17,567 bases of DNA, taken from the NCBI GenBank assembly GCA_937894105.1, contig CALCTI010000656.1, forward strand, positions 1 through 17,567, written 5' to 3'. Source of the stretch: an uncultured cyanobacterium (GTDB lineage Bacteria > Cyanobacteriota > Cyanobacteriia > CACIAM-69d). Positions within the stretch are counted from its first letter, which is position 1. Every line of letters begins with the position of its first letter. The translations under genes were made by a program, and so were the position numbers. The notes below the pieces were generated by a model that was not told the origin of the DNA, did no database searches, and worked only from the letters and a program-made list of their open reading frames with translations. Shown here in pieces: positions 6,243 through 14,107 of the stretch.

Positions 6243-7640
6243 CTAGGACAAGTCCTGTAGCTCAGCGGTGCGCACGTTAATGGTTAGGTCGCGATTGCCT
6301 CGCTTAATTTGCAGCTTCAGCGATCGCCCGATAGCCGTATTTTCCACCGCCCGTTGAAACGCTTCAGCACTTTCAATCCGTTTGCCGCCGGCCGACACAA
6401 TGACGTCCCCTCGGCGCAATCCAGCTTCAGCAGCAGGCATATTTGGCAGTACATTAATCACCAACACGCCAGTGGTGACGGGCAATTCCAACAGGGCGTT
6501 AGGATCCTCATTATTTTTCCGCGCCAACTCTGGGGTCAGGGTGCGCATTTCGATGCCCACAAAGGGATGGGGCACCCGTTCACCCTTGGCAAGCTTGCCC
6601 TGAATGGACTTGGCTTTATTAATGGGAATGGCGAAGCCAATACCCATGGCGTCGGCGCGAATGGCGGTATTAATGCCAATAACACGACCGTTAGCATCCA
6701 CCAGGGGACCGCCAGAATTACCCGGATTAATGGCGGCATCCGTTTGGATAAAGTCCAGGCGCTTATCAGGGATGCCCACCTGGGCGCTAGACCGTTTTAG
6801 GGTGCTGATAATGCCTAGGGTGACGGTGTTATCCAAGCCCAGGGGGTTACCCACGGCGATCGCCCAGTCCCCCACCTGCACATCGCCAGAATCCCCCAGG
6901 GACACCACCGGCAAGCGCTCCCCTTTGGCATTAATTTTGACCAGGGCCAAATCAGTTACCGGGTCTGCCCCTTTAACGGTGCCCTCAAATTCGCGCCCAT
7001 CCTTCAACGTCACCACCACCCGATCCGCCTTGTCCACCACATGGGCATTGGTTAGCAGGGATCCGTCAGCGTCGATGATAAAGCCAGAGCCCTGACCCGT
7101 TAGCCGCTGCTGCCGTTCCCGAGGGGCAGACCGGAAAAATTCGTCCCCAAAGAAACGCTCAAAGAAGGGATCGTCAAAAATCGGATTAACGCGCTGGGTA
7201 ACCGTGCGTTCCGTGTCGATACGCACCACCGCCGGTCCCACCTGGTTCACCGCTGCCGTCACAAAGCTATTGGCAGAAATGGCGGCAACGGTAGACCGCT
7301 GAGCTGGGATCGACTGGGCCACTTCAACGGAGGGCGTTTCCATGGCGTCCACCGGGCTTGCTTGCAGCGGCAACATGGGTAATCCATCTAACCCTAAGGC
7401 CACCCCCAATACCAGCGCTAGCCCGTGGCTTAGGCTCGTCCGGAGGGACTTGCGTTTGCGAGGGCGGGAAAAACCGCTGGGGCTTGCAAACCATTTGCTC
7501 CCCAGGGACGAGAAAAACTGGACAACTATTTTGGCAATTGAGGTCAACCAGGTCATGGCTAAAGGGGCGATCGCCCAAAGGCTAACGACAGAATTAATGG
7601 CGAAATTGAAGGTGAGATCGACAATTTTGCTAGTGTTCAT
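6243..7640 (-). CDS. Deg/HtrA-family trypsin-like serine protease with one PDZ domain
   Basis: Periplasmic or thylakoid-lumen quality-control protease that degrades misfolded proteins. The catalytic triad is readable: H200 in LTNAHVVD, D230 in VTDLALVKI and S309 in NPGNSGGPL. A PDZ domain follows at about 355-455 (PAAEAGLRRGDVIVSAGG). One PDZ and this arrangement fit the cyanobacterial HtrA/HhoA/HhoB group; I cannot choose among the three. The N-terminus has a hydrophobic segment at about 10-43, a basic patch RPRKRK (59-64) and a second hydrophobic stretch (about 72-94) ending LQASP, like a signal or anchor. The total of 465 residues is a little long. The real start may be further in, for example Met29, since TATAAA directly abuts ATG 7640 and no Shine-Dalgarno sequence precedes it. 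It is divergent from rsmI with an 85-nt gap to the preferred rsmI start. Confidence 0.93.
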   Translation of the reverse strand: MNTSKIVDLTFNFAINSVVSLWAIAPLAMTWLTSIAKIVVQFFSSLGSKWFASPSGFSRPRKRKSLRTSLSHGLALVLGVALGLDGLPMLPLQASPVDAMETPSVEVAQSIPAQRSTVAAISANSFVTAAVNQVGPAVVRIDTERTVTQRVNPIFDDPFFERFFGDEFFRSAPRERQQRLTGQGSGFIIDADGSLLTNAHVVDKADRVVVTLKDGREFEGTVKGADPVTDLALVKINAKGERLPVVSLGDSGDVQVGDWAIAVGNPLGLDNTVTLGIISTLKRSSAQVGIPDKRLDFIQTDAAINPGNSGGPLVDANGRVIGINTAIRADAMGIGFAIPINKAKSIQGKLAKGERVPHPFVGIEMRTLTPELARKNNEDPNALLELPVTTGVLVINVLPNMPAAEAGLRRGDVIVSAGGKRIESAEAFQRAVENTAIGRSLKLQIKRGNRDLTINVRTAELQDLS

Positions 7641-7725
7641 TTTATAAGTAGCTGCCAGGGGCAGTTATTGGGAATAATGGCGGTTTTCCGACCGTCTAAG
7701 GGTATTGGGAAGCACAGGTAAAAGG
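7641..7725. promoter_or_regulatory. Divergent promoter region of the Deg protease and rsmI
   Basis: This 85-nt region separates two diverging genes, so it should hold promoters for both. It contains the imperfect palindrome CTGCC-AGG-GGCAG (7652-7664), a possible operator, and AATAAT near 7673, a weak -10 candidate for rsmI. On the - strand TATAAA lies directly against the annotated protease ATG. No convincing -35 boxes were found. Confidence 0.35.
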
Positions 7726-8610
7726 ATGGACCAGAACAATGGGGCAACTGCTGGAACCCTCTACGTGGTGGCGACGCCCATTGGCAACCTGGAAGATATG
7801 ACCTTTCGGGCGGTGCGGGTGCTGAAGGAAGTGGATGCAATCGCCGCTGAAGATACTCGCCACACTGGTCAGCTGCTCAAGCATTTCCACATTCAAACGC
7901 CCCAAATTAGTTGCCATCAACACAACGAAACCCGGCGTATTCCCGAGCTACTGGAAAAGCTGCGCCAGGGGCAAGCGATCGCCCTGGTATCCGACGCAGG
8001 CACTCCCGGCATTTCCGATCCTGGCGTGCCGCTCATTTCAGCATGTATCGCTGCGGGGATTCCTGTGGTGCCGGTGCCGGGAGCCTGTGCGGCGATTTCG
8101 GCGTTGGTGGCGTCGGGTATATCCCTGACGCGGTTTAGCTTTGAAGGCTTTTTGCCCGTGAAGGGAAAGGAGCGGCGCAACGCCCTGGAGCAGCTTGCCC
8201 AGGATTCGCGGACGGTGGTGCTATACGAAGCGCCCCATCGGCTGGTGGCGACGCTGACGGATTTGGCGGCGGCGGTGGGGGAAAATCGACGGGTGGCGAT
8301 CGCCCGTGAATTAACCAAGCGTTACGAGGCAGTTTGGCGCGGCTCCCTGGCGGATTCGGTGACCGAATGGTCCTATGCCGACGAGTACGGCTTGACCTTA
8401 AAGGGGGAATTTGTGTTGGTTTTAGAGGGGGCGATCGCCTGCGAAAAGGCAGCGATATCGGACGATCAGCTTCTAGAAGAACTGCAACAGTTGATCGATC
8501 AAGGGGTCTCAAAATCCAGAGCTAGTCGCCAGCTCGCCCAAGATCACGGTCTCTCTAAACGGCAAGTGTACGACCTTTCCCTACAGCTCGGGGATGCTTC
8601 AAGCCCTTGA
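7726..8610 (+). CDS. rsmI: 16S rRNA (cytidine(1402)-2'-O)-methyltransferase RsmI
   Basis: RsmI uses S-adenosylmethionine to methylate the 2'-OH of C1402 in the ribosomal P site. The tetrapyrrole-methylase fold is recognisable by VVATPIGNLEDMTFRAV near the start, then AAEDTRHTGQLLKHF, LVSDAGTPGISDPG, VPGACAAISALVASG, FEGFLP and YEAPHRL. The last 40 residues form the usual small helical C-terminal part. I chose ATG 7726 (294 residues), which places the first motif about 11 residues in, as in relatives. TTG 7705 would add seven residues and cannot be excluded. The 3' end overlaps the convergent thiE gene by 12 nt, and the final codons share the start of a 15-bp repeat. Confidence 0.94.
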   Translation: MDQNNGATAGTLYVVATPIGNLEDMTFRAVRVLKEVDAIAAEDTRHTGQLLKHFHIQTPQISCHQHNETRRIPELLEKLRQGQAIALVSDAGTPGISDPGVPLISACIAAGIPVVPVPGACAAISALVASGISLTRFSFEGFLPVKGKERRNALEQLAQDSRTVVLYEAPHRLVATLTDLAAAVGENRRVAIARELTKRYEAVWRGSLADSVTEWSYADEYGLTLKGEFVLVLEGAIACEKAAISDDQLLEELQQLIDQGVSKSRASRQLAQDHGLSKRQVYDLSLQLGDASSP

Positions 8611-9684
8611 TTTTTGAGTCCTTGATTTTTGAGCCCTTGATTTTTGAGCGATCGCCAGTAACTGCTCCGTAGCAGCCTTGGGACTATCCGCCCCCATAAT
8701 GGCTCGCACCACCGCAATCCCTTGCGCCCCCGCTTCGTAGGTCGCCCCCGCCGTGCGCAAATCCAATCCACCGATGGCAAACCAAGGCATCGGCGCATGA
8801 TCCAGGGCATAGCGCACATAATCCAGTCCCGACGCCGCTTTCCCCGGCTTCGTCGGCGTGGCATGGACCGGACCGACGCCAATATAATCCGCACCCCAGG
8901 CGATCGCCCGCTCCATTTCCTCTGGTCCCGTCGTGGAACAGCCAACAATTTTACCCGGTCCCAGCAACTGCCGCACCATCGGCACCGGCAAATCCTGCTG
9001 CCCCACATGTACCCCGTCCGCATCCACCGCGATCGCCAAATCCACCCGGTCGTTCACCAAAAACAACGCCCCATAGGCATCGCACACCTCCTTCAAGGCT
9101 CGCGCCCGTTCCAGCCGCAGCCCATCGTCGGAACTTTTATCGCGATATTGCACCAGGGTCAGCCCGCCCTGGAGCGCCTGCTCCACAATGTCCGCCAGGG
9201 AATCGCTTGGGGACGTTACCAGGTAAACGGGCGATCGCCGCAACCGCTCCATTCGGTCCCCATAAGCCGTCTCCAAAAGTGCCCCCTGAAGGCGGCTGTC
9301 CAGCAAATAAGCCTGGTAGCGCAACTGTTTAAACGCCGCCCCCATTTCCGGACTAGCGAGTTTGCCGTACTCCTCAAGCACCCGCAAGGCCTCTTGCACC
9401 CGGCATAAGTTTGCTTGTACCACCGATCCCACGTGCGATCGCTGCACCTCGCGATCGTGAGTTAGCCCTGTTCCCGCATCCCCCTCCGTATCTCGCGCTG
9501 CTCGCATCTCCGCCGAATGCCACAGCCCCAGCTCCTGACGAATTTCTTTACACAGGGCCGTCAAGTCCCCATCGTTCAGCCCAAACCGGCACCACTCCTC
9601 CACCGTGCGCACCCCCTCCCGCGCCCGGTCCAGATTCGCGTCCAAAATGCGTAACACTACTTTTTGCACCCGAACTGCCCCCAT
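8599..9684 (-). CDS. thiE: Thiamine-phosphate synthase with cyanobacterial N-terminal domain
   Basis: ThiE joins hydroxymethylpyrimidine pyrophosphate and the thiazole phosphate to make thiamine monophosphate. Residues about 151-345 are the TIM-barrel synthase with its usual motifs: VQYRDK (178-183), VNDRVDLA (210-217), ADGVHVGQQDLP (222-233), GCSTT (248-252), GVGPVHATPTK (269-279) and AIGGL (303-307). The first 150 residues are an all-helical extension (RILDANLDRAREGVRTVEEWCRF) typical of cyanobacterial ThiE; its role is not known to me. The length of 361 residues fits that long form. The last 15 residues are three QKSR(A/T) pentapeptides encoded by a 15-bp repeat. They add a basic tail not needed for the barrel. 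The gene converges on rsmI and overlaps it by 12 nt. The start at 9684 keeps the conserved extension intact; the ribosome site is weak. Confidence 0.93.
   Translation of the reverse strand: MGAVRVQKVVLRILDANLDRAREGVRTVEEWCRFGLNDGDLTALCKEIRQELGLWHSAEMRAARDTEGDAGTGLTHDREVQRSHVGSVVQANLCRVQEALRVLEEYGKLASPEMGAAFKQLRYQAYLLDSRLQGALLETAYGDRMERLRRSPVYLVTSPSDSLADIVEQALQGGLTLVQYRDKSSDDGLRLERARALKEVCDAYGALFLVNDRVDLAIAVDADGVHVGQQDLPVPMVRQLLGPGKIVGCSTTGPEEMERAIAWGADYIGVGPVHATPTKPGKAASGLDYVRYALDHAPMPWFAIGGLDLRTAGATYEAGAQGIAVVRAIMGADSPKAATEQLLAIAQKSRAQKSRTQKSRA
8604..8648. repeat. 15-bp tandem repeat at the rsmI/thiE convergence
   Basis: Three units of about CCCTTGATTTTTGAG (the middle one has TCC) span the end of rsmI and the last codons of the convergent gene. 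On the - strand they encode QKSR(A/T) three times, the C-terminal tail of the thiamine-phosphate synthase. Confidence 0.88.
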
Positions 9685-10144
9685 TTCGCTGCTTTCTACC
9701 GTGACTTATCCTAACAGCGAGGTTCGGTTCGAGTTCGGTCAGTATGCTAGCTTGTATGGGCTTTCAAGCACCGTTAAAGCTGGCTAAATGCCCACAACAG
9801 CTAACCGTTTTGGAAGCTTTATTGAGAGATTTTGTTGCAAAGGTTCGCGATTCCATTGCGAAGTCCGTGGGAGTAGGCTATTTTCCTAGCAAATTAACTC
9901 TTACAAAAGCAAAAAATCTAAAGAAGCGAAACAAGCTTCGTTTTGGGACTCGCCCTAAATTTGCCTTATTAGATTCGCCTTACTAGGGCGCTTAATCAAT
10001 TAGTTGCAGAAGCCTTACATAGTGGGGAGTACCGCGCCCTATTTAAAAACAAATTAGGGGCTGTAAACCTTATAGAGCAAGACTTTAGAATTTAATTGAC
10101 TACAGCCCCTAGATCCGCCTTAAACGTAGAGAGCTTTAAAAAGT
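9685..10144. other. Gene-poor 460-nt stretch with inverted repeats
   Basis: It lies between the divergent starts of thiE and the CAAD gene, so it should contain both promoters. An 80-codon ATG frame at 9744-9986 is open, but the product is unlike anything I know and its end falls in inverted-repeat sequence; I do not call it. TAGGGCGC/GCGCCCTA (9984-9991 with 10034-10041) and TAGGGGCTGTA/TACAGCCCCTA (10055-10065 with 10101-10111) are the main structures. TTGACT at 10096-10101 followed about 18 nt later by TTAAAC is a weak promoter candidate for the CAAD gene. Confidence 0.5.
10055..10111. repeat. 57-bp element with 11-bp perfect inverted ends
   Basis: TAGGGGCTGTA (10055-10065) is the exact reverse complement of 10101-10111, enclosing 35 AT-rich bases. 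The left end extended by AAC (to 10068) is the reverse complement of GTTTACAGCCCCTA at 3159-3172, so this is a repeat family shared with the rearranged region. No target duplication is visible. It may be a decayed insertion end or a hairpin-forming dispersed repeat upstream of the CAAD gene. Confidence 0.55.
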
Positions 10145-10579
10145 ATGGAACCTGAACTACAAAAATCGGAATACGCAGACGCGGGCACCAATATGCAAGC
10201 GGAAGTAACCACCAGCACGCCATCTTTGTCCTCTGCGAACGGTGAAGATTCTCCAGAATGGCAGCAACTTTTGGAGCAGTTTTACAAAATCCTGTCTGAT
10301 CTCCCTGACTACGTGGGCAAATTTTATGGCGAGTATCGCCAGCCTATCGTTACTGCCGGTTTGATTATCGCCGCTTTTATTTCCGTAAAGCTGGTGATTG
10401 CCCTTTTGATAGCCATTAACGAAGTGCCGCTGCTGTCGCCAATTTTTGAGCTGGTGGGTTTGTCCTATTCGGGCTGGTTTGTGTATCGCTACCTACTACG
10501 GGTTTCTAGCCGCAAAGAGCTGTCTTCCAGAGTCGGCGACCTGAAGGATCAGGTCATTGGCAATAAGAGCAATACCTAG
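10145..10579 (+). CDS. CAAD-domain thylakoid membrane protein (CURT1-like)
   Basis: The product has 144 residues: an acidic, Ser/Thr-rich soluble N-terminus (1-60), an amphipathic helix (about 38-60), two membrane helices (about 67-89 and 94-117) and a polar helix at the C-terminus. This matches the CAAD family, named for the domain found in cyanobacterial aminoacyl-tRNA synthetases. As stand-alone proteins these are the cyanobacterial relatives of CURT1, which bends thylakoid membranes. The motif around QPIVTAGLIIAAFISVKLV and the segment LLSPIFELVGLSYSGWFVYR are characteristic. A free protein of this size probably acts on membrane shape or as an anchor. The ATG is preceded by a modest AGAGA. 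A strong terminator follows at 10712-10753. Confidence 0.88.
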   Translation: MEPELQKSEYADAGTNMQAEVTTSTPSLSSANGEDSPEWQQLLEQFYKILSDLPDYVGKFYGEYRQPIVTAGLIIAAFISVKLVIALLIAINEVPLLSPIFELVGLSYSGWFVYRYLLRVSSRKELSSRVGDLKDQVIGNKSNT

Positions 10580-10711
10580 AAGTGACCCGTGAAAGGCGAT
10601 CGCTGGGGCTGTAATCTGCTGCGACCAGAGGGGGGAACTTAGGCAGGATTCCAGAAATTGTCCTGATGAGATTCCTTAACCGAGAAGAACGTAATGGTAG
10701 ATGCACCCTGG

Positions 10712-10753
10712 AAATAAAGCCTCCAAGTTCGGAAGAACTGAAAGGCTTTATTT
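10712..10753 (+). terminator. Strong rho-independent terminator for the CAAD gene
   Basis: AAATAAAGCCT (10712-10722) pairs perfectly with AGGCTTTATTT (10743-10753), an 11-bp stem. A second inner stem AGTTC/GAACT sits around GGAA, and a run of T follows (10751-10757). It overlaps the last codons of the convergent NFACT gene (stop at 10748-10750), whose final AAATTGACAAAAAAATAA is the T-run read on the other strand. Confidence 0.85.
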
Positions 10754-12529
10754 TTTTGTCAATTTTTCCTTTTTGCCCTCGGTGGCTGAAGCGCTGTCCC
10801 TCGGAACCACTTTGCTGGGATGCCCCCAAAGGATGGTTTCGTTTTTGTAGATAGCCATGCCCGGCTTTGCACCTTTGGGTTTATACACCGACTTGGGTTT
10901 GGTGTAAACCACGGGGACGGCATCCGCTTGGCGACTGCGGCTGTGGAGGGCGGCGATATTGGCGGCGGTTTGCAGGTCCATTTCGTCGGCGGTTTCCCCA
11001 GGGGGCAGGCGCAGCAGCACGTGGCTACCGGCGATTTCCTGGGCGTGGAACCACAGGTCATAGTCTCCTGCCAGGCGGAAGGTGAGGCGATCATTTTGGG
11101 TATTGTTGCGCCCCACCCAGATTTCGTAGCCGCTGGCGGTGTGATAGCGGCGATAACAGATGGGGGTGTCGCCGCGCTTAGGACGCTGGTAACCGGGATT
11201 TGCCATGTAGTTTTGTTCGATTAGCTCGTCGCGGATTTCTTCCAGGGCGCTTAGATCGTCCACGGTGCGGTAGGAATCGCATTCCTCTAGGGCTTCGTCC
11301 ACCTGTTCTAAATATTGAATTTCACCGTTGACGGCGTTGAGTAGGGGTTCGATGGCTTGGCGCGATCGCCGCAGTTTCTGATGTTTCTTATAAAGCTTTT
11401 GGGCATTGCCCTGGGCATTTACCGTGGGATCCAGGGCAATTGTAATAGGCTCGCCCGTTTCAAAATCATTGAGCACAATTTTTTCCATGCCAATGCGCCA
11501 CTCGTGTAGATACGCCATTAATAAATCAGCTTTTTGGCGATAGGCTTCGGCATCTTCCGATAGGTTTAGGCGATCGCTAAACCCATCCCGTTTTTTAACC
11601 AGCTTTTTCAAATGCCCCGCAATTTTTTGCCGCAGTTGATGGTGCAATCGTTGAAAGGCGTCTTCGTTAAGGCGACTCCCATAGTACCGATCCAGCAAAA
11701 TTTGCACTGACTCCACCTCGGGCGACTCTCCGAACACCGTATAGCCAGGCTTTTGGGGATTGGTGTGATCAAAGGCGAGGGTAAAGGTTTGGGTGTCCAG
11801 CGCCTTTAGCCAGGTTTGCCATTGGGTAAATAGCGCCTGCCATTGGCGATCGCTGAGCTGGTCCGTGGTGATCGGGGCGGGCAACTCAGCGCGACGGATC
11901 AAAGTGCGGGCGAGGGGGGTGCTGATGCCGCGATAGGTATTGACTAGCTGTCCCTGGAGACGGTCCGGGATCAGCCCCACCCGCTGTTGCCACTCCTCCC
12001 GTGACTCTTCCAAGGTGGGCACGGCGTCGGTAAGCTGGGGCGGGGGCACATAGGGCTGTCCCGTTTGGATGGGGCGCAGGCTGGATTGCTGGTCGCTGAC
12101 CTGGTGGGCGGCGGTGACGATGGTGCGGTCCGCGTGGGTAAGGATGGCGTTGCTGTATTTACCCATAATTTCCACATACAGATGCCACTGCACTGGATCG
12201 CCGGGGCGTTTAGCAAACTGCAAATCCACCACCCGCTCCCAGGGGGCCACCCAGCCGTAATTCACCAACGCAAAGCCTTTTATTTGGTGCAGGAGCTGTT
12301 GGCTAAAGGTAAACGTATCCGGGGCTTTGGGCGGCGGCGTTGCCACGTGAATTCGAGCTGCCTGGGGATGCCAGGAAATGCCCAGCCAGCCGCGATTATT
12401 GAGGGTGCGCAAACACAGAAAAACGGTGAAGCGATCGCGCTGAAAAACCTGTTCCACCCGCGCCGGCTGCCAGGAATCGTTCAAATCCGCACAAACCGCC
12501 GCTAAAGTGGTGAAGTCTACGGGCTGCAT
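10748..12529 (-). CDS. rqcH: RqcH/NFACT-family ribosome quality-control protein
   Basis: Proteins of this family (FbpA/Rqc2/NEMF) bind the 50S subunit carrying a stalled nascent chain. In Bacillus subtilis, RqcH recruits tRNA-Ala to add an alanine tail that marks the chain for degradation. The domain order fits: NFACT-N (1 to about 200; ISWHPQAARIHVA, LYVEIMGKYSNAILT), helical and coiled-coil middle (about 230-420) and NFACT-R (about 450-570; YEIWVGRNNTQNDRLTF, DLWFHAQEIAGSHVLLRLP, GAKPGMAIY). The tail is Lys-rich. At the place of the Asp-Arg pair needed for tailing in B. subtilis this protein has Glu98-Arg99 (WERVVDL), a conservative change. The start ATG 12529 has an excellent AGGAGGGG about 7 nt upstream on the - strand. 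It is divergent from rsmB with a 92-nt gap. The length, 593 residues, is normal. Confidence 0.92.
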   Translation of the reverse strand: MQPVDFTTLAAVCADLNDSWQPARVEQVFQRDRFTVFLCLRTLNNRGWLGISWHPQAARIHVATPPPKAPDTFTFSQQLLHQIKGFALVNYGWVAPWERVVDLQFAKRPGDPVQWHLYVEIMGKYSNAILTHADRTIVTAAHQVSDQQSSLRPIQTGQPYVPPPQLTDAVPTLEESREEWQQRVGLIPDRLQGQLVNTYRGISTPLARTLIRRAELPAPITTDQLSDRQWQALFTQWQTWLKALDTQTFTLAFDHTNPQKPGYTVFGESPEVESVQILLDRYYGSRLNEDAFQRLHHQLRQKIAGHLKKLVKKRDGFSDRLNLSEDAEAYRQKADLLMAYLHEWRIGMEKIVLNDFETGEPITIALDPTVNAQGNAQKLYKKHQKLRRSRQAIEPLLNAVNGEIQYLEQVDEALEECDSYRTVDDLSALEEIRDELIEQNYMANPGYQRPKRGDTPICYRRYHTASGYEIWVGRNNTQNDRLTFRLAGDYDLWFHAQEIAGSHVLLRLPPGETADEMDLQTAANIAALHSRSRQADAVPVVYTKPKSVYKPKGAKPGMAIYKNETILWGHPSKVVPRDSASATEGKKEKLTKK

Positions 12530-12621
12530 GGATTCCCCTCCTAACCGGCGCTCGTCTGATATAGGGTACTGGATTCGCCGTCGATCCCCCTAATCCTTAC
12601 GCCGTTTCTACCGCCATTCCT
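12530..12621. promoter_or_regulatory. Divergent intergenic region of rqcH and rsmB
   Basis: This 92-nt gap must carry both promoters. It holds the Shine-Dalgarno sequence of rqcH (AGGAGGGG on the - strand, next to 12530) and GATATAGGGTACT near 12559, which could supply a -10 for rsmB. No clear -35 or operator is visible. Confidence 0.35.
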
Positions 12622-14091
12622 GTGCCCAAATCCCGTTCAAAATCGAAACAATCCCCCAAATCTCCCCCCGGAACCGCCCGCCAGGTCGCCCTTCAGACCC
12701 TACGGTCGGTGTTTGCCGGTAGCTATGCGGACGCCGCCCTGGATCGCTATTTACGCCAGGCAAACCACCTCAGCGCCCAAGATCGGGGGCTGGTCACAGA
12801 ACTGGTGTATGGCTGCACCCGCCAGCGGCGAATCCTGGACGCCATCATTGACCATCTTGCGAAGAAACTGGCCCAGGATCAAGCCCCAGAACTACGGGCA
12901 GTGCTGCATCTGGGGCTGTATCAAATTGGATTTTTAACCCAAATTCCCAACGGCATCGCCGTCCACGAAACCGTCGAACTGGCTAAACTGTCCGGATTGA
13001 AAGGTCTAAGCGGCTTGGTCAACGGCATTTTGCGCAATTACGTTCGTCGCCTGGAAGCGAGCGACCAGGACGGTCCCTGGTGTTTCCCGGAGCCGGAGGA
13101 TCCCGTGGAGCGCCTCAGCACCCTCCACAGCTATCCCCACTGGATTGTGCAGCGCTGGTGCGATTCCCTAGGACCCGAGGCGGCAGAGCAACTGTGTCAG
13201 TGGTTTAATCAGGTGCCCACCCTAGATTTGCGGGTGAACCAAAGTCGGTGCGATCGCCCCACTGTCCTCCAGGCACTCCAGGATACGGGCGCGGAGGCGG
13301 AGGCGATGCCCGCCCTGCCCCAGGGAATTCGGGTGCGCAAACTGGGGAAATCTGAGGCAACGGGGCGAAAAGTGATGGAGCTGCCGGGCTTTAAGGAGGG
13401 CTGGTGGGCGGTACAAGATGCCAGCGCCCAACTGGTGAGCCTGTTGCTGGACCCGCAGCCGGGGGAAATTGTCGTGGATGCCTGCGCCGCACCGGGGGGG
13501 AAAGCCTGTCATATGGGCGACCTGATGGGGGACAACGGCTGCATTATTGCCCTGGATCGCACCCTGTCCCGCCTGAAAAAACTGCGTCAGAATGTGCAGC
13601 GTTTCCAGCTCGATAGCATTCGCAGCCTAGTGCTGGATGCCTGTAACTGGCAAAAGTACACAGCGGTTACCGATGATTATCCTGAGGAGCTGGCGGAAAT
13701 TTTTCCCGATGGTTTGCCAGAGTCGTGCGATCGCCTTCTCCTAGACGTGCCCTGCTCCGGGCTTGGCACCCTGCACCGTCGCGCCGATGCCCGCTGGCGA
13801 CAAACCCCCGACAATATTGCAAAAATCACCCAGCTACAGCGCAAAATCCTCGACGCCACCGCCCCTTGGGTTAAGCCTGGCGGCACTCTGGTGTACGCCA
13901 CCTGCACCATCAACCCGCCAGAAAATTTGGACCTTATCAACGCCTTCCTTAGGGATAATCCATCCTGGGCGATCGCCCCACCACCTGCCCACTCCATCCC
14001 CGCCCAGTTCGCTAAACCCAACGGCACCATTGAAGTGTGGCCGCACCAGCACGAGATGGACGGCTTTTTTATGGTGAAAATGGTGAAATGA
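12622..14091 (+). CDS. rsmB: 16S rRNA (cytosine(967)-C(5))-methyltransferase RsmB
   Basis: RsmB makes m5C967 in 16S rRNA. Residues about 10-150 are the NusB-like RNA-binding domain (ARQVALQTLRSVFAGSYADAAL, ELVYGCTRQRRILDAII). The SAM-dependent catalytic domain follows, with VVDACAAPGGKACH (D286), the PCSG motif with Cys378, and ATCTINPPEN with Cys428. These are the two cysteines of the RNA m5C methyltransferase mechanism. The product has 489 residues; an insertion between motifs (about 345-370) makes it slightly long. The start is GTG 12622; no ATG precedes the conserved region and no clear Shine-Dalgarno sequence is visible. The cpcT-like gene starts 16 nt after the stop, so the two are probably co-transcribed. 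Confidence 0.94.
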   Translation: MPKSRSKSKQSPKSPPGTARQVALQTLRSVFAGSYADAALDRYLRQANHLSAQDRGLVTELVYGCTRQRRILDAIIDHLAKKLAQDQAPELRAVLHLGLYQIGFLTQIPNGIAVHETVELAKLSGLKGLSGLVNGILRNYVRRLEASDQDGPWCFPEPEDPVERLSTLHSYPHWIVQRWCDSLGPEAAEQLCQWFNQVPTLDLRVNQSRCDRPTVLQALQDTGAEAEAMPALPQGIRVRKLGKSEATGRKVMELPGFKEGWWAVQDASAQLVSLLLDPQPGEIVVDACAAPGGKACHMGDLMGDNGCIIALDRTLSRLKKLRQNVQRFQLDSIRSLVLDACNWQKYTAVTDDYPEELAEIFPDGLPESCDRLLLDVPCSGLGTLHRRADARWRQTPDNIAKITQLQRKILDATAPWVKPGGTLVYATCTINPPENLDLINAFLRDNPSWAIAPPPAHSIPAQFAKPNGTIEVWPHQHEMDGFFMVKMVK

Positions 14092-14107
14092 AAAACTTGT
14101 AATTTCC

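Noticed and set aside
6309..7647. Several long + strand frames opposite the Deg protease gene
   Set aside because: They are shadows of a GC-rich gene with an intact catalytic triad and PDZ domain on the - strand.
8544..9023. - strand frame within thiE containing a repeated NQGLK tail
   Set aside because: It is another frame of the 15-bp repeat and of thiE itself; the ThiE frame has all the catalytic motifs.
9744..9986. 80-codon + strand frame between thiE and the CAAD gene
   Set aside because: No recognisable domain, no ribosome site, and overlap with inverted-repeat sequence; too weak to call a gene.
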